DNA of 64,000 bases, taken from contig JACGCN010000066.1 in NCBI GenBank assembly GCA_014905825.1, forward strand, positions 113,105-177,104. The letters are read 5' to 3'. The translations under genes were made by a program, and so were the position numbers. This stretch comes from Lyophyllum atratum (Eukaryota > Basidiomycota > Agaricomycetes > Agaricales > Lyophyllaceae). The notes beneath the pieces were generated by a model. The model searched no databases. It saw only the letters and a program-made list of their open reading frames with translations, and had not been told where the DNA came from. This document shows, in pieces, positions 21,699-33,900 of this stretch (position 1 is its first letter; each line of letters begins with the position of its first letter).

Positions 21699-23739
21699 AT
21701 GGCGGTAGCGATGAAGGGCTTTCGAGATCTCGTTGTCATATCCTTGTTCAGTTGGATTCACGTTCTCGCCTATGTTCCCGCTCACCCTACCAATTCTTCC
21801 CAAGAAGCCATCGCAGGCGGTCTGAATGTCAGTGATATCTCCAAGCTGCATTTAAGATGGTATTCCAAGAAGTCAGTCCTCACCACAGCATGAAGCCGTT
21901 CAACGCTCACCTCCCTCCCTTCAGCTATTACTCCCAAAACGTTTCGTATCAACTGGCTGGGTACGGCAGTCAAGGCATCAGCAAAGTAAGCAAGGCCTAA
22001 CGTCTCTATGGCACCAGTCTCATTGTTTGTTTTAGGGAGCATTGGTTCATTTCTCAGAGACGAAAGTTAGCAACGATACGCTGCCTAGTATGTCCATTTC
22101 TCTCCAACCTTTCTCCTTTTGACATCAACCCCTGTGATAGCCGCCACTCCCTGGATTGCGATGATATCTTGCGATTCTAACGCCACGAGTGCGTCCCAGG
22201 ACGAGGATGTGTTCACACTTGCGCGCGATAAAGGAGCAGTCGCAGCAGTGGGTGTAAATTTCCTGATCCGAAGCGTACTTCTGAAAATCAACTCAATAGC
22301 TCCTATACTCCTCCAACTCACTTGCCTGTGTAATCAACCCAGAATATGCAAACCCAGAGACCTTCGACCAAGTGTTTGACATATTTTCCACACAAAGTCT
22401 AACGAGCGCAACTTTAATCGAGTATCAATTTGGTCAATTTGGCCCCGTGAACGAGAGTTTCTACGGAGTTTACGATTCTAAACGTCTGAATGATTCTGCT
22501 GCAATGATGGACACGACACTCCAAGTGGGCACTCCTCCCGAGCCTGGGTACTTGTTTGCTATTCTTCAAGCATACAACTCAACTGGTCAAATCGATGATG
22601 CGTCTGGAAACATCGGGTCCGCAGATCCAGGTCCTCCGCATAGAAAACAGAACACTGCCTTAGCAATGTAAGTCTTACCTTCTTCCTTGTTCCTTCAAAC
22701 GTGATTTACTGTCTCCAGGATTGTTCTTTATGCCATCACAGGTTGCGTATCAGCTTTGTTCTGTGTCGTCATTATTTCTGGGGTACGATAGCTTCTCTTC
22801 TACGAGTCAATATGTGAAAATAATCTCCGAGCAGGCGATCCGCGCGATTCGTCATCCAGAGCGATATGGTCCTCGAGCCCTGAATGGAAGGGGTGGCACT
22901 GGTCAAAGTCGTGCCCAGGGCATTACACGTGCTATATTAGACACTTTCCCGGTTGTCAAATTCGGAAGCAACGCAGCGACACCCGAGCCCCGATCACGGT
23001 TAAGGCCCGCGAAAGACGTCGAGGCGCAGAGTCATGCCAGTAGTCTTGCTGTGGAGTTGAAGGACTGGGAGGTTGTTCATATCGAAAGCCAAGATACCGT
23101 TCAACAAGAGCCTTCAACAGCTAATAACCCTGCAATCGTCGAAAACGTCGATACTGATGAACTGAGATTGCAAGGCTTCCCCCAATCTCCGCGATGTTCT
23201 CACTCTCAATCTGGTGCTCCCGATTTCTTAACTCACTCCGCTGGTCTCGGAGTCGGTCTTGGGGAAGGATCCTCACGCGGCACCGAGAGAAATCGGGACG
23301 ATGTCATCCCTGCCTCAATGGGCCGAGAGACATGTCCGATCTGTATTATGGACTTTGAGGAAGGTGACGATCTTCGTGTATTACCCTGTGAGGGCAAGCA
23401 TCGCTTTCATCAATCCTGCGTCGATCCCTGGTTGTTGGAACTTTCCAGTTCGTGCCCCATCTGTCGAGAAGGTAAGCATCTTCCAAGTCTTGAACGAATA
23501 ATCAGAATTCACTTTGTCCAACATCAGATTTCCTTGCTTTGGAAAACATTATCGCTGGCGAATCTGAATTAGGCCACAATGAAGATAGTGAAGCTGAAGG
23601 TCGCATTACACGTACCGAGTCACCTTCGAATGTCGGAAATCGCTTCTCCCGTTACCTTCGCTTTGCAAAACGACGACATCACCCAAGATTCGAGGACGAT
23701 ATCGATCCTACCGACCCTCATATGCCCACGGCGCCTTAG
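21699..23739 (+). CDS. PA-TM-RING-H2 E3 ubiquitin ligase
   Basis: About seven exons in frame from ATG at 21699. A signal peptide (MAVAMKGFRDLVVISLFSWI) leads into a luminal protease-associated (PA) domain: GALVHFSETKVSNDTLP, ATPWIAMISCDSNATS, FTLARDKGAVAALLYSNSLA and ACVINPEYANPETFD, with several N-glycosylation sites. One membrane helix follows (IVLYAITGCVSALFCVVIIS), then a basic and disordered cytosolic part. The RING-H2 finger reads ETCPICIMDFEEGDDLRVLP, CEGKHRFHQSCVDPWLLELS and SSCPICRE, with all eight zinc ligands. Such proteins (GRAIL/RNF13 type) sit in endosome, vacuole or Golgi membranes and ubiquitinate cargo. The C-terminal tail after the last intron is charged. Substrate unknown. 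Confidence 0.92.
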
Positions 23740-23959
23740 ATACCGTTTCGTCCTGCAACTCTGACCACCAGCTCAACGTCAATCCACCACACTGCCTCTC
23801 CTGTATTTCTTATAATTTGTCATTCCCTAGCTTCTACGAGTTACATATCGAGTATCAGATCATCGCTTTAATCCTACACACGCAGTATTGCAATCTAAGA
23901 ATATGTCCAGCAACAACTATGTAATCCAAGTACAAAATCTCACCCATTCGAAGCGCATT

Positions 23960-25828
23960 TCAAGCCCCAAATCTGGCCAGCCTCCTCCTCCTCAGGTCAT
24001 CCACACTAACAGCCTCCGCAGCGATATTCGGGCACGGATGCTCCGCTGTTTCGTCTGATAGGACAGATTCTACATCCTCGGCGTCCCTGTCGTTCTCTGA
24101 GTGCAAGGTTGCCGAAGGAGCTGTGGCAGAGGGGGCACGTACAGGCGCCCGTTGAGATGGTAGCTCTGGGAGCTCCCATCCATGCGGCACCTGCTCTAGA
24201 GAGGCCTTTAAGGCTGCTTGCAACTCTGCGTCATCGTCGTCGTACACCCTGTCACCGACGGCGTGTCCGCCAGGAGCGTACCGACCCTTCGGTGCACTCT
24301 GATCAACGTCCATGTCGGTGTCGTCTAATTCTTCATCATTTGCGGAAGGCCCGTTCCCCTCTACCCGTGCCAACACCTCGCTCTCCGCGATAGCGCGTCG
24401 TAATTGCTCTGCTTCCTCCTCCTCCTCCCGCCTCCGTTCAACTCTTCTTGACTCCAGAGCGGCTGCGTCAATTCCTGAAGAACCCTCCCCCCAGAGCTCT
24501 CGCTGTGCAAACTCCTGTTCCGCTCTCATGCGCTGTAACATAAGCCTGTTGCGCTCCATACTTGCTGCCACGGGGTCTAACTCCTCATCAACCCCTGCCT
24601 GAGGTATGGAAAGCGGTGCATCATCCATAGGCGTACGTATGCCTGTGTCAGGCGGTGAAGTCGGACGTGTTGGTGATTCAGAGTCATCCGGTGGGAGTGA
24701 AGTAAACGTTCGCCTGAGAGGGGGCGGAGCGGGAGGATCATAGTCGTATCCACCGCCCATCAGAGACGCTTGCAACGCTGCCTGGAGCTCGTAATCTTCA
24801 TCTTCAAAGTCATTAATTTGGTCAGAACCACTGGGTATCGTGGTAGATGCCCTCTGCGGTAGTTTATATGATGATGACTGAAACGCCACTCGGCCAGCGG
24901 ACGTTGGTTCGGGGAGAGTCGAGGCGATCACATCGGCATCTGTCCGAGGCAAAGCCAGAGGTGCCGAAGGGTCTGCTTGGGTGACCGCGAACACGGAATA
25001 TCCTAAAGAATCTTTTGAGCCAAGTGCTTACGCGCTGGCAAGCAGACGTACCTTCTGCTTCGGCTTGTTGCAAGACCATTCCGAGGTACAGCTTACCTAC
25101 CCATTCTGGCTCAGGGAAAAACGAGTTCAAGTTAAACCAGTGACCATTCCCATGATCGTCGTTGATGTTAGGCTCTGCGTCTCCGAAGCGTCGGACGGTG
25201 AACCAATGCTGATCCAAGTTGAGGATGAATGCAAGCTGCGTACTGCGACAAATGTGTAAGTTACATTTCGATCATCAGGAAAAGATTGAACATACTGGGG
25301 ATGATCGTGATATGGCCTCATTTCCTCTCCACGCCAACGAGTGAGACTAAGGGGGATAATTGAGTTGTCTGAATGTACCAAGGCCGGAGAGATCCTTCAC
25401 TTCAAGCCCCAAACCTTGAGCGCATTGTCTAAGACTTGGACGGAGAAAAACCCTAATCAGTGAGAAACATAAGTACCTGGTAACATGTTGTATAGGCAAG
25501 ACTTACCGCTATCGTCCATGTTGGTGCTTTCGGTGTGGCTCTCATCATAGCTATGTTCGAGAGTGTCGAGGTTTCTGGCGATGTCAGAAAGATCGGGTGC
25601 GGTAAACTAGATCAGTGTGCTGAGTGGGCTTTCCGTAGTCGTGAAGTATGCATGAAAGAGACTTACGTAGTTGCCCTCTGCCGACAGGACAGTGAGTCAG
25701 GCTGGACATCAAAAGGGTGATCGAAACATACGCAGAAGAGAATTGAGGGCATGTTGGGCACAGAGCATAGATCCCTGTTGTTGCTTCTCATGATAGATTA
25801 TGTGGATAAGATTTTCGAGACCTGCCAT
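23960..25828 (-). CDS. Josephin-domain deubiquitinase with UIMs (ataxin-3 type)
   Basis: Josephin proteases cut ubiquitin chains (EC 3.4.19.12). The ATG at 25828 begins MAGLENLIHIIYHEKQQQGS, followed by MLCAQHALNSLL with the catalytic cysteine. Short exons then give GNY, FTAPDLSDIARNLDTLEHSY, TNMDDSGFFSVQVLDNALKV, GLELIRWRGEEMRPYHDHPQ, FILNLDQHWFTVRRFG and GNGHWFNLNSFFPEPEWVG, the last with the catalytic histidine and following asparagine. The long last exon holds two clear ubiquitin-interacting motifs, DYELQAALQASLMGG and DAELQAALKASLEQ, and a third candidate in a Glu/Arg helix (EAEQLRRAIAESEVLA). This is the ataxin-3 layout, without a polyglutamine tract. Some small internal exons were placed by frame and family resemblance only. 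Confidence 0.92.
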
Positions 25829-26271
25829 CGCGTTGGAAGGCGGTGGTGGTGGGAGGTCAGGCTGAGAGAGGTGCGCGTACGCGTCGAGATTAAGTATGCA
25901 CGTGATGAGGTAAGTAATTGATCGGCGATGTTTTTTCAAATTTGAATTGCAGACCCTCTGAGTTTCAGGTTCAGACCGTTCAGTGAACTACCTTTTCTTC
26001 CCCTTGTTCATGCGTTCTCCTGCTAAGCTTGCATTGCTTTCACTTCCTCCTGCTTTGGGCGCCCAGTTGCAAAACCTTTATTGTTTTGTTCATTCCTGAC
26101 CTTGCTCGCTCAAGTCACACTTTGTGTTCAGCAGAAGTTCAACAACATGCCGTACTTCTGTACTGTGTACATAAAGCTTGTCATCCCACCCTTTAACGAT
26201 CAAAACGCGGTTTGCCGCATGGCAAGTTATATAAATTGGCGTTCTCTACTCACGCGCCTTCCTGCAAACAG
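25829..26271. promoter_or_regulatory. divergent intergenic region with a TATA-like box
   Basis: This lies between the Josephin gene (minus) and the repeat-protein gene (plus). A TATATAAAT sequence at 26228-26236 lies 36 bases before the proposed ATG at 26272, which would leave a very short leader. Pyrimidine-rich stretches occur around 25990-26050. Nothing else is seen. Confidence 0.4.
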
Positions 26272-27182
26272 ATGTCCAGTTCGATACCTAATCCATACAT
26301 TCTATCCGAATTCCTGAGTGACGAGTCCGTGCTGCTCAGCGGCCATGACCTTTTCACGAACTCCCTCCTGATGGCAGTTGTGAGTAGACAAAACCCATCT
26401 CTACTGTTACAAGATTGAAATCTATCACGCAGGACCCATTGCAAAGCGAACGTGGCAACCTTCTTGCAAAATACGAGGACGCCTTGGTCAGATTACACGA
26501 AGCCGAGTCTCGGATACAGAAACATTTCTCTGGGATGAACTCTGACGGCGAGTCTCGCGAATTTGACCTGGGCACTTCGGCCTTCGGATCAGAGCGTTCG
26601 CGGAAGCCAGCTTGGCTCACTGCGCTCGACGATCTCTCTGGGATGGACTCTGACGGCGAGTCTCCCGAACTTGACCTAGGCATTTCGGCCTTTGGATCAG
26701 AGCATTCGCGGAAGCCAGCTTGGCTCACTGCGCTCGATGATCTCTCTGGGATGAACTCTGACGGCGAGTCTCCCGAATATGACCTGGACACTTTGGTATT
26801 TGGATCGGAGCGTTCGCAGAAGCCAGCTTGGCTCACTGCGCTCGACGATCTCTTGCCTCGACATATCACAAAGTTTGATTCCTCTGAGGAACGAACCAAA
26901 GACGGTTCTGCCTCTCGCGTTTCATTGGATGAGGAGGGAGAGGCAGTGGATCTGAAAGGAAAAGGGAAGGAGCAAAAGCTGCGAGTGGGTAAGAAGAGGA
27001 CGTTCTCGGATTTAGGATCTGATCCCTTCCTCCGCACCTTGGGCTGGTCGCCGTTAGGGAATGACTACCGCCTCGCCCATACGCGCTCTCTTCATGAGCG
27101 TTCGTCTAAGCGATATTTTACTGGAGATCCCAGTGGGTCTTGGCAAGTCTGTGGAGACGCTTATGTTGAAGTTGGGTGTTAA
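26272..27182 (+). CDS. orphan protein with three 36-residue tandem repeats
   Basis: Two exons: MSSSIPNPYILSEFLSDESV (ATG at 26272) ends at DLFTNSLLMAV and is joined to DPLQSERGNLLAKYEDALVR. The second exon has three copies of a 36-residue unit with a core of SGMNSDGESPE, an F-G-SERS segment and KPAWLTALDDL. The DNA period is exactly 108 bases (unit starts near 26535, 26643 and 26751). After the repeats comes a Lys/Glu-rich part (KGKGKEQKLRVGKKRTFSD) and a terminal region with DPFLRTLGWSPLGNDYRLAH. No known domain is recognised. Each unit is an acidic serine stretch followed by an amphipathic Trp/Leu segment, which might be a short binding motif in multiple copies. It may be a lineage-specific gene. 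Confidence 0.65.
26535..26852 (+). repeat. three tandem 108-bp coding repeats
   Basis: Three near-identical 108-base units, with only scattered substitutions between copies. They stay in frame and encode the 36-residue repeats of the surrounding gene. Confidence 0.9.
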
Positions 27183-27492
27183 AGATGCATCGACTTCGGA
27201 GCATTATTATGTACATATAAGCGACCATGATATCTTACTCATCTGTGTTCAATGCTTTCTGCTATCTAATGTATTAACAAGGCAAACTACCACCTCCTAC
27301 GATTGAGGACTTCGCCATGCAATGACCGCGCAGCACACATGTCGATTGCAAGGAGGAAACAAGGCTCTTGACGGTCGTTGCGGTTCATGATGAAGCCAAA
27401 CAACGGACATTCGTCACAACACGCGGCACTGCCACTGCAGCAGTCCACGACTCGTGGTTGCCAAGTTCAGCTCTCTGTTTCTCTCCATAACT
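27183..27492. other. intergenic
   Basis: About 310 bases between two plus-strand genes. I see only 3' and 5' flanks, with a pyrimidine-rich stretch just before the Atg27 start. Confidence 0.4.
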
Positions 27493-28598
27493 ATGATTCT
27501 ACGGCCACTGTCTACTCTGCCTGCTTTCTTGTTTTCTCTCTTGCTTCTAACTGTGTCTACTGCTCTGGCGGACGAGGATGACTCGCCGTTCGATTGTCGG
27601 CCTACAGTTGATGGTCTGAAATTCGATTTAACGTCGCTGGCAGGCGAGCACAGTGCCAACCAGACGCGTTCTCTGCCACCAAGCTCCATTTTGGACGTCA
27701 TAAGATTCGACTTATGCGCTGAACTCAACAAATTGGACGGTGTCGCCGAACGAGATCAGGTGCGTCATGACATCTATGTGCCTGTAACACTTGATGACTG
27801 TATGCCTCCCTAGTGTCCGAGTGGAACAAGGGCCTGCTTTACGCAAACGAATAAGAAAGAATCTGAACCAGACCGTATAACATCTGTGATTCCCTTAATG
27901 AACGCCTCATCACGGAACCTGACGTTCAAGACTGGAGCGCCATGTGGGTTGGCTCTTCTGTCCCTCTCTATGTCCCCTCATGCAAGTCATCAGCATCAAA
28001 ATCTATCTCAATAACCTCAAACGGCCCTGAATATCCACATCCTATTGACGCGAAGCCGACACCCCAAGTGCTCACAATCACCCTCTTGTGTAGTCCCGGA
28101 GAAACCAACTCTTATCCTGTATTCAGCTCTTACGATGGGTCGAAAGCTGTAGTTGAATGGAGCGTACCCGCCGGGTGCCCGGTTCAAGAACATCAGGACG
28201 GTGATGATGATGGCAAAGATGACGGCAAGGGTCCCAGCGACGACAAGACTGAAAGTAGTGGAAGTGGTGTTGGCTGGTTCTTCCTTGTGTGAGCTCTCTA
28301 TTCCCGCTGAATGGACACGGCATTGATAATTCTTTGACTTCTTCATGGTCAGACTTATTCTTGCATTCGCCGCGTATTTCGGACTCGGCGCATATTACAA
28401 CTACTCTACATATGGCGCCCGTGGCGCAGATCTCATTCCGTGAGTCACTCCTCGATCACTCGACCTTTCACTAACAACGGACATAGACATCGCGATTTCT
28501 GGAAAGAAGTCCCTTATATGTTCAGCGACGTCATCAGCCACCTCTGCTCCTCCGTTCGTCCGCGACGTCCCGCAAACCGTGGTTATGTTGCTGTATAA
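27493..28598 (+). CDS. ATG27: autophagy-related protein Atg27
   Basis: Atg27 is a single-pass membrane protein with a mannose-6-phosphate-receptor-like luminal fold that helps Atg9 traffic to the autophagosome formation site. About five exons: a signal peptide (MILRPLSTLPAFLFSLLLLT); FDCRPTVDGLKFDLTSLAGE; then DLCAELNKLDGVAERDQ joined to CPSGTRACFTQTNKKE; RNLTFKTGAP joined to SSKSISITSNGPEYPHP; PQVLTITLLCSPGETNSYP; and VEWSVPAGCP. An acidic linker (DGDDDGKDDGKG) leads to the membrane segment VGWFFLVLILAFAAYFGLGA, then YYNYSTYGARGADLIPHRDF and the cytosolic tail. The paired cysteines typical of the family are present. The tail ends NRGYVAV, so a short tyrosine-based sorting signal is possible. 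Confidence 0.9.
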
Positions 28599-28926
28599 TG
28601 GCCCTGAGTCCCTTTCTGAGCGCCTCTCATGACAATCGTTGCTGTTTGAAAACACTAGCGGCAATAATGCTGATACCCATATTCAAGCCTGTTAACCACG
28701 AGCAAATTTCATACTCTCCTAGACATGATAATACTACACTTCGACTCATTAATACAGTGCCCTTATATGGATGTTTTTCGGCGTAAAAGGAAAAGTTGCC
28801 CAGTCTGAAAAAGTTGATTCCCAGTTTCACACCCTGTGCTGCCACTGACTAATGACCCTGATTCTGAACCCTCAACCACTCGCCATCACCGTAAATACTG
28901 AGGCGTCAAATTGTGAATAGGAAGAC
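28599..28926. other. intergenic
   Basis: About 330 bases between two plus-strand genes with no supported gene, RNA or repeat. Confidence 0.4.
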
Positions 28927-30101
28927 ATGGGCAAGAAGGTCAAGAAATGGTACGTTGTGACAGTTGGAAAGGATGTCGGCGTCTTCGAATCATGGTGAGT
29001 CATCTTAATGTACTCAACAATAGTATGCAGTGTCGAATTCTGAGCAACCTCTTGGTCAGGCTCGAAGCCTCTTCGCTAATCAGTGGAGTCCCAGGCGCCC
29101 TTCACGAGAGCTTTAACTCTGAAGAAGAGGCTCGCCGCATTTTTCATCGACAGAGAGACAATGGGAATACAAAAATTGTCGGTGGCCCTTCTTCACAAAC
29201 AAACGCTCCACATGTCACACCAACGTCTCCAGTGCGAACGGAAAGCAGGATTGTTTCCTCTGGGAGCAGCTCGCCGAGATTGTTGGAAACTCCCCAGTCT
29301 CGGCGGTCTCCTCAGCCAGCCACCCCTGCCGCACGGCTGTCACCTCTGGTCCTGGACGCTAACGTGACGTATACACGGGGACCTTCATCCTCCCCAAGCG
29401 TCTCTATCACTGCTTCGCGACGCGCTTTCCCGCGCGTAGCCCTTCGAAAGCCCTCTGACATTGTACCCTATCCTAGTGATTCCGAGGACGCACCATCGAC
29501 CCCAAGAAGTTATTTTCAGGATGAAGGGAAATTGGATATCAAGGAACTTAGGCCTCGCTCTGGACCACACCACTCCTCTCCGGCGTCCATATCATCCAAC
29601 ACAGGGCTGCCAGTGTCCACTGGCCAATCTTCCCCTCGTGCTCTCATTGGAAATCCGCTCAATGTAGAAGTTTATCAGAGTATCGGTGGTTCCAGTAATG
29701 AAGAGAAACTCCTGAGTCCCTTGAACTCCCCTAAATTTTACACCGCACCAGAGATGCCACCTTCCCCATCTACCAAATCATTGTCCGCACACCATTCACG
29801 GATGGCATATTCGTCGGACCACCTTCAATACCGGTACACATGCCGTAACTGTCAACATTCATCGACAGACATACCCATTGTATCGCTTAGCATTTCGCGG
29901 AATATCCAAGCCCCGAGGAGGACACCAACGCCTATGCTAAAGGACGACCCACGCTCACCCATGATGACAACCGACTCAATATCAGGGCACTTCAGGTATG
30001 AGTTTACATTCCTTGATTTATTTGCCTGACTGACTGACCGAGTGTCTAGGTCTCTACCCTTTGGATGGCCCTCTCCTGCAGTGAAAGCGGAAGGGCAGTA
30101 G
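28927..30101 (+). CDS. viroplasmin / RNase H1 N-terminal domain protein without an RNase H domain
   Basis: Three exons. MGKKVKKWYVVTVGKDVGVF continues ESW, and the splice into LEASSLISGVPGALHESF restores the usual W of the domain when the acceptor near 29060 is used. This is the small hybrid-binding domain (the 'caulimovirus viroplasmin' family), which in RNase H1 binds RNA/DNA duplexes. It is followed by about 280 residues of Ser/Pro-rich disordered sequence and a short C-terminal exon (SLPFGWPSPAVKAEGQ). No RNase H catalytic domain follows, so nucleic-acid binding is likely but cleavage is not. Stand-alone copies are common in mushroom genomes. It is an ordinary fungal gene, not a virus insertion. 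Confidence 0.85.
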
Positions 30102-30160
30102 CCGCTTATTTGTATCAATCAGCCTAACAAGCGAGACTTCGTGCCATTGGCTGTTCTCAA

Positions 30161-30850
30161 GTAGTAGTAGTAGTAGTAGTATATTACCGGCATGGTCCAA
30201 TTCCTGAACGCCGGGGTTCCGAGAGTTTCCCGATGCTACTAAGTACAGGCAAATAACTAAGTAATCTACATCATCGTCTCGGACCCATATCCACAACTCC
30301 GAGTGAGCTAGGCCGCAGTTCAGGTTGATCACCAAGTAGCCACAGACATGGGTAAGGGAAAAATCCCTACAGAGACACAACCTTTTTGAGCGGGAATATC
30401 ACTCATAGACAGCAAGATCTGAAATATATATTGGGATAGACTCATAGAGTGCCAACACTTCATGTGTGAATTTCGCGAGCAGCCTGACAGTTGATCTCTC
30501 ATGTAGGATCCTTTTAAGCAGATCAATTGAGGAGATCATGGGACGGCGTGGCATATGCGGGGCATCTGTGTAAATTTTCGCCAAGAATTCGTCACGGAGG
30601 GCAGATAGCTCGTTAGAGCCAGTGCACTCCAATAGAGCATGTTCAGGGCTTTCAATGGCAACTTTACAAAAACGGCAAAGTCTCCAGTTTCGCATAACTC
30701 GAGGTCGGCGGTGCTCAGACCATCTCAGCCGCTCAATAGCTAAGGCATGAGCCTTGTCAGTGCTTTTCTGTGTACATCTATATGATCGTCAATGTAAATT
30801 CTGGTGCAGCTTTCGAACGCTGTTTGCACGTTATTTCCTGAATCAAACGA
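30161..30850 (-). mobile_element. 5'-truncated non-LTR retrotransposon (LINE) remnant with TAC-repeat tail
   Basis: On the minus strand, 30695-30399 encodes MRNWRLCRFCKVAIESPEHA and LLECTGSNELSALRDEFLA. This is the Cys/His-rich region found after the reverse transcriptase of LINEs, where SPEHALLEC is typical. Upstream, HALAIERLRWSEHRRPRV is in frame, but the piece before it (IYIDDHIDVHRKALTRLM) is in another frame and runs into a stop, so the copy is broken. Downstream the element ends in seven GTA units at 30161-30181 (TAC on the coding strand), a simple-repeat tail known for several LINE groups. The 5' end is lost before about 30900. I could not find clear target-site duplications. Confidence 0.75.
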
Positions 30851-30906
30851 AAGTTTTTTTTGGCGATATTATCGATACTCTCGGGTGCTACTATGCTCGG
30901 CATCAA

Positions 30907-33900
30907 CTAAGCCACCTTCTTGCAGCTCGCTTTGTGAGTTTTCCAATCCTTCTTTTGGCACTCCTTGGCACAGTACCTCACCTTCTGACACACAGTGCAA
31001 GTGAACAGCCTTGGCTTCCCCTTGCCTCGGCATACGAAGCACTTGTAGCGTGCAGGGTCTCTGCCGACGGTCTCCAAGTACGAAACCGCGAATAGGGGTG
31101 AGAGAGCAAACCTCGTTACGTATGGCGCCCATTTCTTCCAAAGCCGGTTCTTCAACATCCCCTCTGCATCTTTCCCTTTTCCGCAACTGCATAGTGGATC
31201 CTGCTCCATCACCTCGGCCAGGGGTATCCTGCCCTGGGCCTTGTACTCGCAATTCTCTCCGTGCTGCCAGGTCCGACATCGCTCGACGAGGGCAGGGAGA
31301 AGCAACTTCCAGGCGCGCATCTCGTCCTCTCGGGCCCGAACATTCACCAGATTTCCTTTGTTCAACAACTCGGTAAATGGGCCTTCCATCTCGTCCAGGA
31401 GTTTGTGGGTGAGAGGAAGTACATATCCATCGCATACCATGGTATGGGAGTGAACGTCGAACCTGAGATCACTTATGAAGATCACTGTGTCACAATTGTT
31501 GGTGGGTCCATCGAAGAAACCAAACAGACGCTTCGCTGGCCCCCGGACTCCCGAAGAATGGACGAGAACACTGTGTATGGTGTCTTTGACGGACATCAGC
31601 ATATCATTCGTGTCCTTTTTCCTGAGCGAACGTTCACGAGATGACATCATAGCGCCAGCATGCGGGCCAAACCAACCGGAAACTTCACTTCCTTGTGCCG
31701 CCAGGACAGGTAGGCAAGAAAGATTGAGACGATGGATACTCCATGAGTTTGTCACTGTCCCAACGGTGACTACTGGGAACGGATTGAGTACCATCCCATC
31801 TGGTTTAAATGGGCCGTAGACAGGCGCCACTACCTAAAATGTATGGAATTAGCAGTTGTTGACATGTTGTGTGTTCGAAGAAATATGATTTACCTCGATG
31901 TACAGCGATTTTCTGGCCACCCGGAGTTTATGACGGCTTCCTACGACGGGGAAGGGGAAGATAATGTTTTGCATGTGCTCCCCAAGGTCGACTCTCATTA
32001 TGCACGGTGATATCTGGACAGTGTGGGGATTAACGCCAGACCGGAGGAGAGTCTGGGCATTTTCGTTGTCCACGATGATTCTGCACGTCAATGAAGATAC
32101 GAGCTCGCATTGCTCATCGAATTCGACTAGCGCAGCACGCGATGTTCCGATTTGACCAGATGATGGTTCGATGTTTGGAGACGAGGCTGTCCGTTTCCTC
32201 GTGGGTATAGGGTAATCCGGGAGGACATGAACATGTGACTCGTCTAAGAAGCTAGCCGTGAAGATGTGGAGTTGTATCCCGAGCTTTGGAATGAGAGGAA
32301 CTGTCCCGGCAGTGCTGCGAACGGAGAACGAGACCTTGAGGTCTGCCATGGGCTCTAGGTCTGTAAGTAGCCAAGTTGGCATCGTAAAAGATGCAACAAG
32401 GGGCATTGTTCCCTTCCGTCCGCTTGGATCTTCCTCAAATATGACTCGTGGGCTTTTCTGTGTACCCATTGGGATCACTCTTCCAAAAGCGACATGAACA
32501 GAGGTGAAGATGTTCATGGAACGTACCCCTTTGACATCGCACTGTAAAAGAGGAGTACCCGCATTGGAAGCCTCAAGCACTTCCAGCTTGGCGCGAGGAA
32601 TGACAAGGATGATCCGTACGATAGGTGTCAGTCTCTCCCATTGAGAGAACCTGCCGACCTTGGATAAAGTTCCACCAAGGCCTTGAACGGTATACAAGCC
32701 ATGCCGATGTAGCTGTGCGCAGAGATCATTAAAGGCAAGTGTGTCCATTTGAATAGAATGATCCTCTCTGTGGACGCCGAGAAAACGCTCCATTACTTGA
32801 GACCATTCCTCTTCCATAATGCGGTTTCGTTCCTTGACCAGCTTGAGAAAGAGTACAAAGCTTTCCCGGATGTAATGGATGGTATTGGAGTGTGCAACCG
32901 CTTTCAAGAAGTTCCCTTCATTGAGTCTAAAAAAGTTTCTTGAATCCTCGTGCTCGAACAACTCATGGTATATATCATAGAGGAGTGTTCCCAGCTGTCG
33001 TGGATCGAATGCGGGGGGTAGAAGCTGCTGACCAGCTCGGCCGACCAACATGTCGCCTGAAGCAACCAATTTCCAGGTGGTGACTTGATGGAACTGCCTG
33101 GTATCACCCTTCGTTGCCATATGAATCATAAGCTCATGTACATTCGAGCGTGAGGTGAAGCCCGAAAGGTAATCAACCGGTGCAATGCCCAGGAGAAGCC
33201 CCATCACTGTGATGTCGGTGTGGAGCCGTTCAACGAATTCCTTCGTGGCATTCGAGTCTTTCCCTCTAAATAACAAAGACTCCACGTAAAGGACTGTGGA
33301 TCGTGTAGACATTGACAGTAGGGGTACCGTTGCTGATAGAAGGTTGAGGAGTCCGAGGTGATCTTCCAGATTTGATGTTTCAATGACATTGAATAACGCT
33401 GGTGCACTCCCACGCATGTAATCATCCTGGTTGAGTTGAATCAACTGAGTTTTCCACTGTGCTACAGGCACACCCAAGTTTAACGTCGAGGTCATGGCGA
33501 ATGCATTGAGTGAGCGGCAGGCAGCCGTAAACTCACCCAGGAACATGCGCACAGTAGGGGGAAATGGAGTGGAGAGGGAAGTGTAAAACGCAGAGCACCA
33601 AGTGTCAAACTGTACTTGGGCCGCCCTAACAGCATCGTCTATAGTGACATTCCTTTTCGCATTGCCGAAGAGGGGGGCAAGGTGGAAGGTGGCAAGAGGG
33701 TCGGTGCCATAATGTACGTTACAGCCTTCCCCCTCCAGTGAATAAGCAAAGGTAGGATTGAGGTGCTTAGCGGCCGCGACTTCTATGGGATTGGAAAAAG
33801 TGACGCCTGTCTTCCAATAGCGCGTACACTGATTGGTCAGGACCTGACCCGACTTCATCAAAAGGGGACCTGTCGATCGCGCTGTGCTCAGGAGCGACCC

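Noticed and set aside
28927..30101. Integrated plant-virus (caulimovirus) sequence
   Set aside because: Only the shared hybrid-binding domain resembles the viral protein; the gene has fungal introns and the domain is widespread in cellular RNase H1, so no viral insertion is inferred.
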